From: an uncultured Bacteroidota bacterium
GTDB lineage: Bacteria; Bacteroidota; Bacteroidia; Chitinophagales; Chitinophagaceae
Length of the DNA stretch: 6,971 nt
Reading direction: 5' to 3'
NCBI GenBank assembly: GCA_903825095.1
Contig: CAIJZF010000355.1
Coordinates: 1 to 6,971, forward strand
This document shows positions 6,518 through 6,971 of the stretch, piece after piece. How positions within the stretch are numbered: the first letter of the stretch is position 1; each line of letters begins with the position of its first letter. Both the position numbers and the translations under genes were made by a program. Below the pieces are notes generated by a model. It had not been told where the DNA came from and searched no databases. It worked only from the letters and a program-made list of their open reading frames with translations.

Positions 6518-6544
6518 AATAGGTCAATTTCTCGCAAAGGTAAG

Positions 6545-6829
6545 TTACTTAAGTTTGCTTTTAACCTCGTTTACAAATTCTTTTGCTGGTTTGAATGCAG
6601 GAATAAAATGTTCAGGAATTTGAACGGCAATATTCTTTTTAATATTACGTCCAATTTTAGCGGCTCTTTTCTTAGTAATAAAGCTGCCAAAGCCACGTAT
6701 GTATATGTTTTGGCCGTTTGCTAAGTTTTCTTTCACTTCCTTAAACATAGTTTCTAAAGTAACTAATACGTCCACTTTAGGGATTCCAGTTTTTTCAGAA
6801 ATTTGATTGATAAGATCAGACTTTCTCAT
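6545..6829 (-). CDS. HU/IHF-family DNA-binding protein
   Basis: A 94-residue histone-like protein that binds and bends DNA as a dimer and shapes the nucleoid. Seen: an N-terminal helical part (MRKSDLINQISEKTGIPKVD); the family core IRGFGSFITKKRAAKIGRN with GFGSF at 46-50; and the C-terminal IPAFKPAKEF at about 76-85. Length is standard. The arm tip reads GRNIKKN rather than GRNP: the proline that HU and IHF intercalate between base pairs is isoleucine at position 64. This form is familiar in Bacteroidota HU paralogues as far as I recall. Start is ATG at 6829, the only sensible choice. It is the first gene of a likely three-gene group with the TPR and mS38-like genes, and is preceded by an A/T-rich region that should hold its promoter. 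Confidence 0.96.
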   Translation of the reverse strand: MRKSDLINQISEKTGIPKVDVLVTLETMFKEVKENLANGQNIYIRGFGSFITKKRAAKIGRNIKKNIAVQIPEHFIPAFKPAKEFVNEVKSKLK

Positions 6830-6971
6830 GAAGTTTAATTTTGGTGTTCAGTATTAAAAATAAATTAAATTTTACCTTTTTACAACTATATTCCAATATT
6901 TTTATCCATTTTAGCCCATAATTCTAAGCTTATATACATATATATTATTTATATATAATTTTATATAAATG
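6830..6971. other. A/T-rich intergenic region upstream of HU, possibly a divergent promoter region
   Basis: These 142 bases hold no gene on either strand. The right half (about 6928-6968) is almost pure A/T with alternating TATATA runs, including a 7-base-pair inverted repeat TATATAT / ATATATA around a 5-base loop. Such DNA is flexible and easily melted. On the minus strand a weak promoter-like pair (TTG, 19 bases, TAAAATTT) precedes the HU gene, but it matches the Bacteroidota consensus poorly. The last three bases form ATG on the plus strand and could begin a divergent gene. Confidence 0.5.

Noticed and set aside
1..6971. Search for a mobile element, defence system, CRISPR array, toxin-antitoxin pair or tRNA
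   Set aside because: All coding space is taken by recognisable housekeeping genes. No transposase, integrase, terminal inverted repeats, spaced direct repeats or tRNA cloverleaf were seen on either strand.

Overview
The window is an ordinary housekeeping stretch of a Bacteroidota chromosome. The best family-level guess is Chitinophagaceae or a close relative. This rests on several lines: low GC with A/T-rich third codon positions; no clear Shine-Dalgarno sequences; a RNase E/G of the short Bacteroidota form; a tiny MPCGKKRKRH-type basic protein of the AURKAIP1/COX24 (mS38-like) family; an HU paralogue with the GRNI-type arm; and a DNA polymerase III delta' carrying the HPDLHF motif. No rRNA, tRNA, CRISPR array, insertion sequence, phage gene or antibiotic-resistance gene was seen, and nothing in base composition points to recent transfer. 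All eight genes lie on the minus strand, so they read from the right edge to the left edge.

In order of transcription: an A/T-rich region (6830-6971) leads into a group of HU-family DNA-binding protein (6545-6829), a membrane-anchored TPR protein with an apparent TTG start (5675-6517), and a 31-residue mS38-like protein (5554-5649). The gaps between them are 27 and 25 bases, and the group ends at a strong hairpin terminator (5505-5542). Next comes the RNase E/G gene rng (3818-5365, GTG start). A short spacer with two copies of a promoter-like TATCTTTA element precedes radA (2373-3749). The radA gene overlaps comF (1649-2380) by 8 bases. After a 120-base gap that holds a 22-base tandem repeat come a secreted glutathione peroxidase (1004-1528) and then holB (DNA polymerase III delta'), which runs off the left edge.

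The genes share a nucleic-acid theme: nucleoid structure, RNA processing, recombination and branch migration (RadA), a ComF-type phosphoribosyltransferase-fold protein linked to DNA uptake, and the replicative clamp loader. The peroxidase is the exception. There is no stretch over 300 bases without a gene; the longest gaps are 142 bases at the right edge, 188 bases between the small gene and rng, and 120 bases upstream of the peroxidase.

I did not find a new biological system. The most useful observations are the small gene that length cut-offs would miss, the missing zinc-binding cysteines in delta', the non-ATG starts of two genes, and the tandem repeat upstream of the peroxidase.
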